The notes under the pieces are model-generated. The model made no database searches and was not told where the DNA came from. It was given only the letters and a program-made list of their open reading frames with translations. DNA of 63,968 nt. It comes from Mesobacillus subterraneus. GTDB lineage: Bacteria; Bacillota; Bacilli; Bacillales; Cytobacillaceae. The stretch is taken from the NCBI RefSeq assembly GCF_023715485.1, contig NZ_JAMBOF010000021.1:1-63968 (forward strand). The letters are read 5' to 3'. The first letter of the stretch is position 1, and every line of letters starts with the position of its first letter. This document shows positions 44,748-55,450 of the stretch, one piece after another. The translations under genes and the position numbers were made by a program.

Positions 44748-46042
44748 TGTTCCAGACAATCTCCAATTTTATGCGCGTGGGTGAAATTAGAAATAAAATC
44801 TTCTTCACCCTTTTAATGTTGATAGTATTTCGTTTTGGGACATTTATTCCTGTCCCGAACGTTAATGCAGATATTTTAAAAGCACAGGATGACATGAGTG
44901 TCTTCGGAGTGCTTAATACATTCGGCGGCGGTGCGCTGCAGAACTTCTCCATCTTCGCGATGGGAATCATGCCGTATATCACTGCTTCGATCATCATTCA
45001 ACTTTTACAGATGGATGTTGTGCCAAAGTTTACTGAATGGTCCAAACAAGGAGAAGTCGGACGCCGTAAATTAGCTCAGTTTACCCGCTATTTCACGATC
45101 GTTCTTGGTTTTATCCAGGCACTCGGTATGTCTTATGGCTTTAATAATATGGCAGGCGGATTATTAATCCAAAATGCTGGTATCGGAACTTACTTGCTGA
45201 TTGCTACGGTCTTGACCGCCGGAACTGCATTCCTTATGTGGTTAGGTGAGCAGATCACATCAAAAGGCGTAGGTAACGGTATTTCAATCATTATCTTTGC
45301 AGGTATTGTTGCTGGTCTTCCGACAATGGCTAACCAGATTTATGCACAACAGTTTGCGGATGCAGGCGACGCTTTGTTCTTGCGTATTGTTACTGTTTTG
45401 TTAATTCTTTTAGCTGTTATCGCAATCATTGTTGGTGTAATTTTCATCCAGCAGGCAACACGCAAAATACCGATCCAGTACGCTAAACGCATGAGCGCAG
45501 GGAACAACGCTGTTGGCGGCCAGAACACTCACCTTCCTTTGAAAGTGAATGCTGCTGGTGTCATCCCGGTTATCTTTGCAATCTCGTTTGTCGTTACACC
45601 TCCGACAATCGCTCAGTTCTTTGGCACGAATGATGTGACACTTTGGATCCAGAAGACGTTTGATTACACACAGCCGATCGGTATGGTCGTCTATGTAGCT
45701 CTAATCGTGGCGTTCACGTATTTCTATGCGTTCATCCAAGTGAATCCTGAACAAGTTGCCGAAAACCTGAAGAAGCAAGGTGGATATGTGCCGGGCATCC
45801 GTCCTGGTAAAAACACACAGGAATACTTGACGAAAGTTTTGTACCGCTTGACTCTTGTCGGCGCGATCTTCCTTTCAGTTATTTCTGTGCTGCCAGTATT
45901 TTTCATAAAATTTGCTGGTCTGCCTCAATCCGTACAGATTGGCGGAACAAGTTTGCTGATTGTTGTCGGCGTTGCGCTGGAAACAATGAAGCAGCTTGAA
46001 GCTCAACTTGTAAAACGCCACTATAAAGGCTTTATTAAATAA
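44747..46042 (+). CDS. secY: SecY, protein-conducting channel
   Basis: 431 residues with about ten transmembrane helices. The cytoplasmic loop contains [10 protein letters not shown] and the C-terminal ribosome- and SecA-contact loop contains [15 protein letters not shown]. With SecE (17957) it forms the general export channel. ATG 44747 overlaps rplO by one base, coupling a membrane channel to ribosomal protein synthesis. A 13-base hairpin begins at its stop codon. Confidence 0.98.
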   Translation: MFQTISNFMRVGEIRNKIFFTLLMLIVFRFGTFIPVPNVNADILKAQDDMSVFGVLNTFGGGALQNFSIFAMGIMPYITASIIIQLLQMDVVPKFTEWSKQGEVGRRKLAQFTRYFTIVLGFIQALGMSYGFNNMAGGLLIQNAGIGTYLLIATVLTAGTAFLMWLGEQITSKGVGNGISIIIFAGIVAGLPTMANQIYAQQFADAGDALFLRIVTVLLILLAVIAIIVGVIFIQQATRKIPIQYAKRMSAGNNAVGGQNTHLPLKVNAAGVIPVIFAISFVVTPPTIAQFFGTNDVTLWIQKTFDYTQPIGMVVYVALIVAFTYFYAFIQVNPEQVAENLKKQGGYVPGIRPGKNTQEYLTKVLYRLTLVGAIFLSVISVLPVFFIKFAGLPQSVQIGGTSLLIVVGVALETMKQLEAQLVKRHYKGFIK

Positions 46043-46072
46043 GATTTAGGGGACCTAAGTTCCCTGAATCTT
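46041..46072 (+). other. hairpin at the secY stop
   Basis: AAGATTTAGGGGA and TTCCCTGAATCTT pair over 13 positions (two wobbles) around CCTAAG. It starts inside the secY stop codon. No good T-run follows, so an attenuator or processing role is more likely than full termination. Confidence 0.65.
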
Positions 46073-46075
46073 TAA

Positions 46076-46749
<674 letters not shown>

Positions 46750-46750
<1 letters not shown>

Positions 46751-47496
46751 TGATCATCTGCAAAACCCCTCGTGAAATAGAAATTATGCGAGAAGCAGGT
46801 CGCATTGTAGCGTTGACACACCAGGAGTTGAAGAAGCATATTGCTCCTGGCATTACAACTAAAGAACTGGATGCCATTGCTGAAGATTTTATCCGCAAAC
46901 AAGGTGCAGCTCCTTCTTTTAAAGGTTATAATGGTTTTCGCGGCAGCATCTGTGCATCCGTCAATAACGAACTAGTTCACGGGATTCCTGGAGAACGAGT
47001 TCTAAAGGAAGGCGAGATCATCAGCATTGATATCGGCGCGAAGTACAACGGATACCACGGGGACTCTGCTTGGACTTATCCGGTAGGCAGTATTGATGAA
47101 GAATCGCAGCGTCTATTGGACGTTACTGAAGAGTCTCTGTTCAGGGGCTTGAAAGAAGCCAAGCCAGGAGAACGTCTTTCGAACATCTCCCATGCGATTC
47201 AAACGTATGTGGAATCAGAAGGCTTTTCTATTGTTCGCGAGTATGTCGGCCATGGAATTGGGCAAGAATTGCATGAAGACCCGCAAATTCCACACTACGG
47301 CCCGCCAAACAAGGGTCCTAGGCTGAAGCCTGGAATGGTTCTATGCGTAGAACCAATGGTTAATGCAGGAAGCCGCTATGTAAAAACGTTAGCCGATGAT
47401 TGGACTGTCGTAACGGTTGACGGTAAAATGTGTGCCCACTTCGAGCATACAATTGCGATCACTGAAACTGGTTTTGAGATTTTGACAAAAGCCTAA
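46750..47496 (+). CDS. map: Methionine aminopeptidase
   Basis: 248 residues, the short type I enzyme. Metal-binding residues lie in [35 protein letters not shown] and HFEHTIAI. Removes initiator methionine from nascent proteins. ATG 46750 overlaps the adk stop, with TTGGGGGC before it. B. subtilis has a KOW-type gene between map and infA; here the 228-base gap has none. Confidence 0.98.
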
Positions 47497-47580
47497 TTGA
47501 TAGTGGTCGACACCTGATTCTGTTTTTAGTCTTTTAAAAAGGCAAATTGTAATTTCCATGCGGACGGGATGCCAGCTTTA

Positions 47581-47589
47581 TGATATAAT
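47581..47589 (+). promoter_or_regulatory. candidate extended -10 promoter before infA
   Basis: TGATATAAT (TGnTATAAT) at 47581-47589 fits an extended -10 promoter without a strong -35. It would give the infA-rpmJ-rpsM-rpsK group an internal start within the 228-base gap after map; I see no gene in that gap. Confidence 0.5.
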
Positions 47590-47724
47590 CATAAGGTTGA
47601 GTATTTTCTCATCAATGTTGTCAATTGCTTGCTGTTTAGATAGTGTCACAAATAGAAAGCTGAACTCCGCGAACGTGGGGTATATGATTTAATACGTATT
47701 CGAATTAAGAAGGGAGACCAGTAC

Positions 47725-47943
47725 ATGGCGAAAGATGATGTAATTGAAATCGAAGGCACAGTAACTGAAACTTTGCCGAATGCAATGTTTAAGGTAGAAT
47801 TAGAGAATGGTCATACAGTGTTGGCTCATGTTTCCGGCAAAATCAGAATGCACTTCATTCGGATCCTGCCTGGAGATAAAGTAACAGTTGAGCTTTCTCC
47901 ATATGATTTGACTCGCGGAAGAATTACCTACCGCTTTAAATAA
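47725..47943 (+). CDS. infA: Translation initiation factor IF-1
   Basis: 72 residues, a single S1-type OB fold: [20 protein letters not shown] and GRITYRFK end. Binds the 30S A site during initiation. AAGGGAGACCAGTAC precedes ATG 47725. Confidence 0.98.
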   Translation: MAKDDVIEIEGTVTETLPNAMFKVELENGHTVLAHVSGKIRMHFIRILPGDKVTVELSPYDLTRGRITYRFK

Positions 47944-47951
47944 AACCGTGA

Positions 47952-48092
<141 letters not shown>

Positions 48093-48115
48093 TAATAAAG
48101 GAGGTGCGCATCTAG

Positions 48116-48481
48116 ATGGCACGTATTGCTGGTGTAGATATTCCACGTGAAAAGCGTGTAGTTATTTCTTTAACATACATTTACGGAATCGGAAGTTCAA
48201 CTGCTGTGAAGGTTCTTGCTGAAGCTGGTGTTTCTGAAGACACTCGTGTTCGCGATCTTACAGAAGAAGAACTTAACAAAATCCGTGATATTATCGACAA
48301 GCTAAAGGTTGAAGGTGACCTTCGCCGTGAAATTTCATTAAACATCAAACGTCTAATGGAAATCGGTTCATACCGTGGCTTGCGTCATCGTCGTGGATTG
48401 CCTGTTCGCGGACAAAACACGAAGAACAACGCACGTACTCGTAAAGGTCCTCGTAAGACTGTAGCTAACAAGAAAAAATAA
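48116..48481 (+). CDS. rpsM: Ribosomal protein S13
   Basis: 121 residues, [19 protein letters not shown], helix-hairpin-helix and the basic C-terminal tail that touches P-site tRNA. AAAGGAGGTGCGCATCTAG precedes ATG 48116. Confidence 0.98.
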   Translation: MARIAGVDIPREKRVVISLTYIYGIGSSTAVKVLAEAGVSEDTRVRDLTEEELNKIRDIIDKLKVEGDLRREISLNIKRLMEIGSYRGLRHRRGLPVRGQNTKNNARTRKGPRKTVANKKK

Positions 48482-48505
48482 TCCGTAAAGGAGGGTAACA
48501 TTTAA

Positions 48506-48895
<390 letters not shown>

Positions 48896-48911
48896 TTTTT
48901 CTGTATAGAAT

Positions 48912-48940
48912 TTGTAGTCCTGTCTATAATGGGATATGAT
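48912..48940 (+). promoter_or_regulatory. candidate internal promoter before rpoA
   Basis: TTGTAG (48912-48917) and TATGAT (48935-48940) are 17 bases apart. The following leader to 49072 contains GC-rich segments (GGTGTGGTGC, CCAGCCGGGG) that may fold; I see no gene in it. Confidence 0.45.
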
Positions 48941-49072
48941 ACAAATATTTTCTAGGTATACAGAAATAATTAAGTCCAGTTGTTGTGCACAGACGGGAAC
49001 GTATACATGGGGGAATTTCGGTGTGGTGCAAAACCAGCCGGGGTTTCGACGTTTTGAAGGAGGGTATATTTG

Positions 49073-50017
49073 ATGATCGAAATAGAAAAACCAAAAATCG
49101 AAACGGTTGAGATCAGCGATGATGCCAAGTACGGCAAGTTTGTCGTAGAACCGCTTGAGCGTGGATATGGTACAACTTTGGGTAACTCCTTACGTCGTAT
49201 CCTATTATCCTCACTCCCAGGTGCAGCTGTTACATCGATTCAAATCGATGGAGTACTTCATGAGTTCTCAACAATTGAAGGCGTCGTAGAAGATGTTACA
49301 TCAATCATTTTAAACGTTAAGAAATTAGCGTTGAAAATCTACTCTGATGAAGAGAAGACACTCGAAATCGATTTACAGGGCGAAGGTCCAGTTGCTGCAT
49401 CTGCAATCACGCATGACAGTGATGTTGAAATTCTTAATCCGAATCTTCACATTGCGACTCTTTCTAGCAAAGGATCATTGCGTATGCGTTTGACTGCTCG
49501 CAGAGGCCGTGGTTACACACCTGCTGATCAAAACAAGCGGGAAGACCAGCCGATCGGTGTCATTCCAATCGACTCAATCTATACACCGGTTTCACGTGTA
49601 TCTTATCAAGTAGAAAACACTCGCGTAGGGCAAATGACGAATTATGACAAGCTGGTATTCGATGTTTGGACAGATGGCAGCACAGGTCCTAAGGAAGCAA
49701 TTGCACTAGGCTCAAAAATCCTGACTGAGCATCTGAACATTTTTGTCGGCCTGACTGACGAAGCTCAAAATGCTGAGATCATGGTTGAAAAAGAAGAAGA
49801 TCAAAAAGAAAAAGTTCTGGAAATGACAATTGAAGAACTTGACCTTTCTGTTCGTTCATATAACTGCTTAAAGCGTGCTGGTATCAACACTGTCCAGGAG
49901 CTTGCTCACAAGACAGAGGAAGATATGATGAAAGTACGTAACCTTGGCAGAAAATCATTAGAAGAAGTAAAAGCAAAACTAGAAGAGCTAGGCTTAGGCT
50001 TACGTAAAGATGACTAG
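49073..50017 (+). CDS. rpoA: RpoA, RNA polymerase alpha subunit
   Basis: 314 residues. N-terminal dimerisation and assembly domain ([23 protein letters not shown]-type segment near 32-54), linker, and the C-terminal UP-element-binding domain ([20 protein letters not shown] ... [13 protein letters not shown]). I chose ATG 49073, with AAGGAGGG 8 bases upstream; the in-frame TTG 3 bases earlier is also possible. Confidence 0.98.
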   Translation: MIEIEKPKIETVEISDDAKYGKFVVEPLERGYGTTLGNSLRRILLSSLPGAAVTSIQIDGVLHEFSTIEGVVEDVTSIILNVKKLALKIYSDEEKTLEIDLQGEGPVAASAITHDSDVEILNPNLHIATLSSKGSLRMRLTARRGRGYTPADQNKREDQPIGVIPIDSIYTPVSRVSYQVENTRVGQMTNYDKLVFDVWTDGSTGPKEAIALGSKILTEHLNIFVGLTDEAQNAEIMVEKEEDQKEKVLEMTIEELDLSVRSYNCLKRAGINTVQELAHKTEEDMMKVRNLGRKSLEEVKAKLEELGLGLRKDD

Positions 50018-50075
50018 TTAATTGCAGATTAACTAGGCATTTTGCTGTCAGTCTCAACGAAATGCCGGCTTATGA

Positions 50076-50462
<387 letters not shown>

Positions 50463-50483
50463 TATCTTTAAACACTCGGGCAA

Positions 50484-50530
50484 GGGCGATGGACAGTTTA
50501 TACAAACTTGTTTCATCCCCTTTTTTTCTT
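50484..50530 (+). terminator. terminator after rplQ
   Basis: GGGCGATGGACA pairs (with bulges) with TGTTTCATCCCC and is followed by seven T. It closes the alpha block. Confidence 0.8.
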
Positions 50531-50663
50531 ACACCAATGGCAAAAAAATGAATAGAGCAGCACAAGCCAAAACGAGCGTTATGATGAGCAGGCTTTTAAA
50601 GAAGGAAAGTTCACTGGCCTTTAGAAGTCCGGTTACTTCAGGACTTATTCCCTTGTCCTGAAT
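50529..50663 (-). pseudogene. possible remnant of a small membrane-protein gene
   Basis: Read on the reverse strand, the sequence encodes about 43 residues ending in a very hydrophobic stretch (LLIITLVLACAALFIFLPLV) and a stop, but there is no standard start codon in frame. A reading frame beginning GTG at 50685 ([12 protein letters not shown]) would join it only through a frameshift near 50650. No clear family. It may be chance. Confidence 0.25.
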
Positions 50664-50716
50664 CGGTGATCGACCACTCCTTCACCGGAGCTTTTCTGCC
50701 TGTCTCGTCTAGCTCA

Positions 50717-50793
50717 TGCACTTCTCCCCAGTCCGTTCAAGGACACAGTAATTTGCGGATCGTTTCCGCTCGGGGAGAGGTGCAGGCTTTTTT
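50717..50793 (+). ncRNA. structured leader with terminator before ecfA1
   Basis: TGCACTTCTCCCC (50717-50729) pairs over 13 positions with GGGGAGAGGTGCA (50772-50784), followed by a run of T. Within it are two small hairpins, GTCC/GGAC (50731-50744) and GCGGA/TCCGC (50755-50769). The shape is a three-way junction closed by a terminator-like stem. Upstream, TCAGGAC/GTCCTGA (50638-50660) and GGTGA/TCACC could add alternative pairings. It may be a regulatory leader of the transporter operon. Confidence 0.55.
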
Positions 50794-50884
50794 TATATGG
50801 AGAGATTTTTTCTGGTATCCAAAAAAACAGTCTCGACAATATATAGAGCAGAGCGAGAAAAGAAGAGTTGAGAGGAGGATGGAG

Positions 50885-51724
50885 ATGAGCAAGCCCCTTG
50901 TGAGCATCGAAAATGTGTCATTTAGTTATGAAGGGCAGCAGGATCCTGCCTTGAATAATATCAGTTTTGATATATATGAAGGTGAATGGCTGGCGATAGT
51001 TGGCCATAATGGTTCGGGCAAGTCAACACTGGCCAAATTGTTAAACGGGCTGCAATTTCCTCAGGAAGGTACAATCTCAGTATGTGGGATTACTCTCTCA
51101 GAGGAGACAGTCTGGGATATAAGAAAAAATGTTGGAATGGTTTTTCAAAATCCTGATAACCAATTCGTTGGGACAACGGTTCAGGATGATGTGGCTTTTG
51201 GTCTGGAAAATCACGGAGTGCCAAGAGAAATCATGGTCGATCGCGTGCAGACTTCACTTGATAAAGTCAAAATGGGAACCTTTCTAAATCAAGAGCCGCA
51301 CCATCTGTCTGGCGGCCAAAAACAGCGGGTCGCGATTGCAGGCGTCCTTGCCTTGCAGCCGTCGATCATCATATTGGATGAAGCAACGTCGATGCTCGAT
51401 CCGCGCGGCCGTGCAGAAGTTATCGAAACAGTAAGGGAACTAAAAACACGTGAGAACATTACGGTCATCTCCATTACACATGACCTTGAGGAAGCTGCGA
51501 AGGCGGACAGGATCATCGTTATGAATAAAGGGAAGCTTTACCGTGAAGGTACTCCTGAAGAAATTTTTGAAATGGACGAAGAGCTGATTAAACTGGGACT
51601 GGATATCCCCTTCCCGGTTAAAATGAGCAAAAAGCTGCGTCAAAAAGGAATTGGACTAACAAAATCTTATTTAACAGAAGAAGAGCTGGTGACTGAACTA
51701 TGGACATCTCACTCAAAAATGTAG
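50885..51724 (+). CDS. ecfA1: EcfA1, ATPase of the ECF vitamin/metal transporter
   Basis: 279 residues. ABC ATPase with Walker [10 protein letters not shown] (about 38-46), Q-loop [10 protein letters not shown], signature [13 protein letters not shown], Walker [14 protein letters not shown] and H-loop SITHD. With EcfA2 and EcfT it energises several exchangeable substrate-binding S components for vitamins, encoded elsewhere. I chose ATG 50885, 6 bases after GAGGAGG; a longer in-frame start from 50666 would cross the structured leader. It overlaps ecfA2 by 25 bases. Confidence 0.95.
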   Translation: MSKPLVSIENVSFSYEGQQDPALNNISFDIYEGEWLAIVGHNGSGKSTLAKLLNGLQFPQEGTISVCGITLSEETVWDIRKNVGMVFQNPDNQFVGTTVQDDVAFGLENHGVPREIMVDRVQTSLDKVKMGTFLNQEPHHLSGGQKQRVAIAGVLALQPSIIILDEATSMLDPRGRAEVIETVRELKTRENITVISITHDLEEAAKADRIIVMNKGKLYREGTPEEIFEMDEELIKLGLDIPFPVKMSKKLRQKGIGLTKSYLTEEELVTELWTSHSKM

Positions 51725-52569
51725 AATATCGTTACCAGGCTGATTCTCCGTTCGAGCGCCTTGCCATTTCCGATGTATCGATTGACATTCCTTCAGGAAC
51801 CTATCTGGCGATCATTGGCCACACCGGTTCCGGAAAATCAACCGTGCTACAGCATTTAAATGCTCTTTTAAAGCCAACGAGAGGTTCTGTGGTAATCGGA
51901 AGCAGAGAAATCAGGGCTAAGCGGAAGGAAAAGAATCTAAAGGGTGTCCGAGAAAAGGTAGGCATTGTCTTTCAGTTCCCGGAACACCAGTTATTTGAAG
52001 AGACCGTCGAAAAAGATATCATGTTTGGACCGATGAATTTCGGAGTCTCAGAGAAGGAAGCGAAGGCAAGAGCAAGGGCCGCGATTAATTTAGTTGGATT
52101 GTCTGAAGAGATCCTTGAGAAATCGCCTTTCGATTTGTCCGGCGGGCAGATGCGCCGCGTGGCAATTGCCGGGGTATTGGCGATGGAGCCAGAGGTCATT
52201 GTTCTGGACGAGCCGACTGCAGGATTGGATCCGCGTGGACGAAAAGAAATTATGGATTTATTTTATAGTCTTCATAAACAGAAAAACCTTTCAACGGTTC
52301 TCGTGACCCATAGCATGGAGGACGCAGCGCGCTATGCGGACGAGATTGTCGTCATGCATCAAGGCAAAGTTTTTACAAAAGGAACGCCTGAACTGATTTT
52401 CTCCAATCCGCAGGCATTGATCGAATTGGGCCTAGATGTTCCGGAAGTGGTAGGGTTGCAGTTGAGGATTGAAGAATCCTTCAAAACGAAATTCAAGAAA
52501 ATCAGTCTTTCTGAGGATGAACTCGCTGAAATGGTTGCTGAGTTTTTGGAAGGGGGCGGATTGAAATGA
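51700..52569 (+). CDS. ecfA2: EcfA2, second ATPase of the ECF transporter
   Basis: 289 residues. Walker [11 protein letters not shown]-loop [16 protein letters not shown], signature [13 protein letters not shown], Walker [14 protein letters not shown] and H-loop VTHSMED. The [14 protein letters not shown] form distinguishes A2 from A1. Its start lies inside ecfA1 and its stop overlaps the ecfT start, so all three subunits are translationally coupled. Confidence 0.95.
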   Translation: MDISLKNVEYRYQADSPFERLAISDVSIDIPSGTYLAIIGHTGSGKSTVLQHLNALLKPTRGSVVIGSREIRAKRKEKNLKGVREKVGIVFQFPEHQLFEETVEKDIMFGPMNFGVSEKEAKARARAAINLVGLSEEILEKSPFDLSGGQMRRVAIAGVLAMEPEVIVLDEPTAGLDPRGRKEIMDLFYSLHKQKNLSTVLVTHSMEDAARYADEIVVMHQGKVFTKGTPELIFSNPQALIELGLDVPEVVGLQLRIEESFKTKFKKISLSEDELAEMVAEFLEGGGLK

Positions 52570-53363
52570 TGGAGAAAATGATCTTTGGCCGCTATGTGCC
52601 AGGAGATTCAATCCTGCATCGGATGGACCCCCGCTCCAAGCTTATTATTGTCTTCCTGTTTGTCTGTGTCGTTTTTATCGCCAATAATGCATGGACATAT
52701 GGAATTTTAGCGGCTTATACATTTATCATGGTCGGGATGTCAAAAATCTCTCCAAGATTCCTGTACGGGGGGTTGAAACCGATTTTCCTTCTGGTTGTCT
52801 TTACTTTCCTGCTCCATATCTTCATGACAAAAGAAGGCGACATAGTATTTGAATTAGGCTGGCTGAAAATTTATGAGGGAGGAATCAGGCAGGGTATATT
52901 TATTTCATTGCGTTTTTTCCTGCTGATTCTCATTACTTCTCTATTAACATTGACGACGACTCCGATCGAAATTACCGACGGTCTGGAAACGTTGTTAAAT
53001 CCATTAAAGAAGGTTAATTTTCCCGTTCACGAGCTGGCGCTGATGATGTCCATATCTTTGAGGTTCATTCCGACGCTCATGCAAGAAACGGATAAGATCA
53101 TGAAGGCACAAACTGCCAGAGGGGTAGAATATAACAGCGGTCCCATCAAAGAACGGATCAAAGCAATCGTGCCATTATTGATCCCGCTGTTCATCAGCTC
53201 GTTCAAGCGGGCAGAGGAGCTGGCTGTCGCAATGGAGGCAAGAGGCTATAAGGGCGGCGAAGGACGCACAAAATACCGACAGCTGACATGGGGCATGGCT
53301 GATACAGGCATGATTCTATTTTTGGCTGCAGTCACGATTCTATTAATTGTTTTAAGAGGGTAA
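52566..53363 (+). CDS. ecfT: EcfT, transmembrane scaffold of the ECF transporter
   Basis: 265 residues, about five to six transmembrane helices. Two Ala-Arg-Gly coupling motifs are seen: AQTARGV and [10 protein letters not shown], which dock into grooves on the two ATPases. [14 protein letters not shown] is the conserved family segment. ATG 52566 overlaps the ecfA2 stop by four bases, with GGAAGGGGGCGG upstream. truA follows after 4 bases. Confidence 0.95.
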   Translation: MMEKMIFGRYVPGDSILHRMDPRSKLIIVFLFVCVVFIANNAWTYGILAAYTFIMVGMSKISPRFLYGGLKPIFLLVVFTFLLHIFMTKEGDIVFELGWLKIYEGGIRQGIFISLRFFLLILITSLLTLTTTPIEITDGLETLLNPLKKVNFPVHELALMMSISLRFIPTLMQETDKIMKAQTARGVEYNSGPIKERIKAIVPLLIPLFISSFKRAEELAVAMEARGYKGGEGRTKYRQLTWGMADTGMILFLAAVTILLIVLRG

Positions 53364-53367
53364 TGAA

Positions 53368-54114
53368 ATGCCGCGATTAAAATGTATCGTTTCATATGAT
53401 GGCACTCAGTTTTCCGGTTACCAGGTCCAGCCTGGAAAGCGGACGGTGCAGGGTGAAATTGAAAAGACTCTGACGAAGCTTAATAAGGGCGAGCATATCA
53501 GGGTGAGTGCATCGGGCCGAACAGACGCGGGAGTCCATGCCCGCGGGCAGGTTATCCATTTTGACACATCGCTCGAAATAGAGCCTGCCAGGTGGCAAAT
53601 TGCCCTGAATTCATTGCTTCCTGCCGACATTGCCGTCAGCTCAGCGGAAATTGTCCAACAGGAATTCCATGCCCGCTTTGATGCGTCAGGGAAGGAATAT
53701 CGGTACTTTCTGCTGCTATCCAAGCATCGAGACCCTTTCCAGCGGAATTATGCGTACCAATATCCTCTAGAGCTCAATTATGATGCAATGAGGGAAGCCA
53801 GCAAGCAACTGCTCGGCACGCATGACTTTACCAGTTTTTGCTCCGCGAAAACGGAAGTGGAAGACCGCGTCAGGACATTGAAGGAAATAGATTTTTACGA
53901 AGAGAATGGCATGCTTGTATTCAGGTTTGTCGGCAATGGGTTTCTATACAATATGGTTAGAATCCTCGTAGGCACGCTTCTAGAGGTCGGGAATGGCAGG
54001 AGAGCAGCAGGTACGATGCAAGGGCTCCTGGAAAGTAAGGATCGCACACTCGCCGGAAAGACAGCCCCTGGTCATGGATTGTACCTTTGGAAGGTTTTCT
54101 ATGATGAGGATTGA
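53368..54114 (+). CDS. truA: TruA, tRNA pseudouridine(38-40) synthase
   Basis: 248 residues. The catalytic aspartate is in [14 protein letters not shown] (about 50-63). Conserved [14 protein letters not shown] and [17 protein letters not shown] follow. It isomerises uridines in the anticodon arm. ATG 53368 follows AAGAGGGTAATGAA overlapping the ecfT stop, so it rides on the ECF operon. Confidence 0.97.
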   Translation: MPRLKCIVSYDGTQFSGYQVQPGKRTVQGEIEKTLTKLNKGEHIRVSASGRTDAGVHARGQVIHFDTSLEIEPARWQIALNSLLPADIAVSSAEIVQQEFHARFDASGKEYRYFLLLSKHRDPFQRNYAYQYPLELNYDAMREASKQLLGTHDFTSFCSAKTEVEDRVRTLKEIDFYEENGMLVFRFVGNGFLYNMVRILVGTLLEVGNGRRAAGTMQGLLESKDRTLAGKTAPGHGLYLWKVFYDED

Positions 54115-54167
54115 ATATCAAATAGGAAATTAATTTTAAAAAAACATTATGACAACTAATCCTGGTG

Positions 54168-54196
54168 TTGACAATCTCTCAACCACAGGTTAATAT
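54168..54196 (+). promoter_or_regulatory. rplM-rpsI promoter
   Basis: TTGACA (54168-54173), 17-base spacer, TAATAT (54191-54196). Same -10 type as the rplK, rpoB and ybxF promoters. Confidence 0.82.
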
Positions 54197-54203
54197 ATCA
54201 TAT

Positions 54204-54265
54204 GTATGTATTTTAAACCCACGATCAGCCCCGGAAGAGCTTTATCGTGTTTGAAAATATACTCA
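54204..54265 (+). ncRNA. L13 leader RNA
   Basis: GTATGTATTTTAAAC pairs with GTTTGAAAATATAC; the inner part holds CCACGATCAGCCCCGGAAGAG and TATCGTG. This matches the L13 leader of Firmicutes, thought to mediate autoregulation of rplM-rpsI. Confidence 0.88.
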
Positions 54266-54308
54266 CAAATGAACTTGATTTTTTTTTGACTATTTAGGAG
54301 GGAAACTC

Positions 54309-54746
54309 ATGCGTACAACGTTTATGGCAAATGCCAACAATATCGAGCGTAAATGGTACGTAGTTGACGCTGCAGGCAAGACTCTAGGTCGCCTTTCAAC
54401 TGAAGTTGCAGCTATTCTACGTGGTAAACATAAACCAACTTTCACACCACATGTTGACACTGGTGATCATGTTATCATCATCAACGCTTCTCAGATCGAA
54501 CTTACAGGTAAGAAATTGACTGACAAAATCTACTACCGCCACACAATGCACCCAGGTGGATTGAAGCAAAGAACAGCTCTTGAAATGCGTACTAACTACG
54601 CTGAAAAGATGCTTGAACTTGCAATCAAAGGTATGCTTCCAAAGAACTCTCTTGGACGCCAAATGTTTAGAAAGCTTCATGTATATGCTGGAAACGAGCA
54701 TCCACATCAAGCACAACAACCTGAAGTTTACGAACTTCGCGGATAA
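54309..54746 (+). CDS. rplM: Ribosomal protein L13
   Basis: 145 residues, same length and start ([20 protein letters not shown]) as in B. subtilis. An early 50S assembly protein. TAGGAGGGAAACTC precedes ATG 54309. An in-frame ATG at residue 6 is weaker by position. Confidence 0.98.
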   Translation: MRTTFMANANNIERKWYVVDAAGKTLGRLSTEVAAILRGKHKPTFTPHVDTGDHVIIINASQIELTGKKLTDKIYYRHTMHPGGLKQRTALEMRTNYAEKMLELAIKGMLPKNSLGRQMFRKLHVYAGNEHPHQAQQPEVYELRG

Positions 54747-54766
54747 TAATTAAGGAGGTAATTAAC

Positions 54767-55159
54767 TTGGCACAGGTTCAATATATCGGTACCGGTCGTC
54801 GTAAGAGCTCCGTTGCACGAGTTCGTTTAGTACCAGGCACTGGAAAAATTACAATCAACGATCGTGAAATTGAAAACTATATCCCATTCGCAGCATTACG
54901 TGAAGTAGTTAAGCAGCCACTTGTGGCTACTGAAACTGTAGGAAGCTACGATATCCTTGTAAACGTAAATGGCGGTGGATACACTGGTCAAGCTGGCGCA
55001 ATCCGCCACGGTATCGCTCGTGCGTTACTTCAAGCTGACCCAGAATTCCGTCCAACACTTAAGCGTGCAGGACTACTGACTCGTGACGCTCGTATGAAAG
55101 AACGTAAGAAATACGGTCTTAAAGGCGCTCGTCGTGCACCTCAGTTCTCAAAGCGTTAA
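54767..55159 (+). CDS. rpsI: Ribosomal protein S9
   Basis: 130 residues with [14 protein letters not shown] near the N-terminus and the C-terminal tail RRAPQFSKR whose last basic residues contact P-site tRNA. The start is TTG 54767 after TAAGGAGGTAATTAAC. Terminator follows. Confidence 0.98.
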   Translation: MAQVQYIGTGRRKSSVARVRLVPGTGKITINDREIENYIPFAALREVVKQPLVATETVGSYDILVNVNGGGYTGQAGAIRHGIARALLQADPEFRPTLKRAGLLTRDARMKERKKYGLKGARRAPQFSKR

Positions 55160-55174
55160 TTTTTGGCGCTTCGG

Positions 55175-55210
55175 AAAGACTCTCAACCTTTGGTTGGGGG
55201 TCTTTTTTTG
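55175..55210 (+). terminator. rplM-rpsI terminator
   Basis: AAAGACTCTCAACC pairs with GGTTGGGGGTCTTT around TTT, followed by a T-run. Confidence 0.92.
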
Positions 55211-55249
55211 TGGGAATTGCAAACTGGAAAAAACACGAAGAATTTCCAG

Positions 55250-55345
55250 TTCGCCAATAAACTTTGATTTTCGCCAATAAGTGTGTGGATATCGCCAATA
55301 AAAAGTTTTTATCGCCAATAAATTTTGAAAATCGCCAATAAAAAT
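55250..55345. repeat. 20-21-base tandem array, core TCGCCAATAAA
   Basis: Five copies of TCGCCAATA start at 55251, 55271, 55292, 55312 and 55332, giving spacings of 20, 21, 20 and 20. The core is invariant and the 11-base spacers are AT-rich and unconserved. It lies between the rpsI terminator and the converging reverse-strand gene. Confidence 0.88.
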
Positions 55346-55401
55346 TTCTCATGCCTGAAAAAGGCCTGAAAATAAACATAATGATTGAGGAATTAGGCGA
55401 A

Positions 55402-55446
55402 ATCAATTAAAAAGACGGAGGAAATCAGTAGATACCTCCGTCTTCA
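55402..55446 (-). terminator. terminator of the reverse-strand acidic gene
   Basis: AAGACGGAGG and CCTCCGTCTT (55412-55421, 55435-55444) form a perfect 10-base stem. On the reverse strand it is followed by TTTTTAATT. Confidence 0.88.
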
Positions 55447-55450
55447 TGCT

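Noticed and set aside
50666-50884. N-terminal extension of EcfA1 by 73 residues
   Set aside because: It reads through a strong terminator-like structure and poly-T; homologues start at the ATG after GAGGAGG.
55250-55345. CRISPR array
   Set aside because: Cores of 9-11 bases with 11-base spacers are far too short, and no cas genes are nearby.
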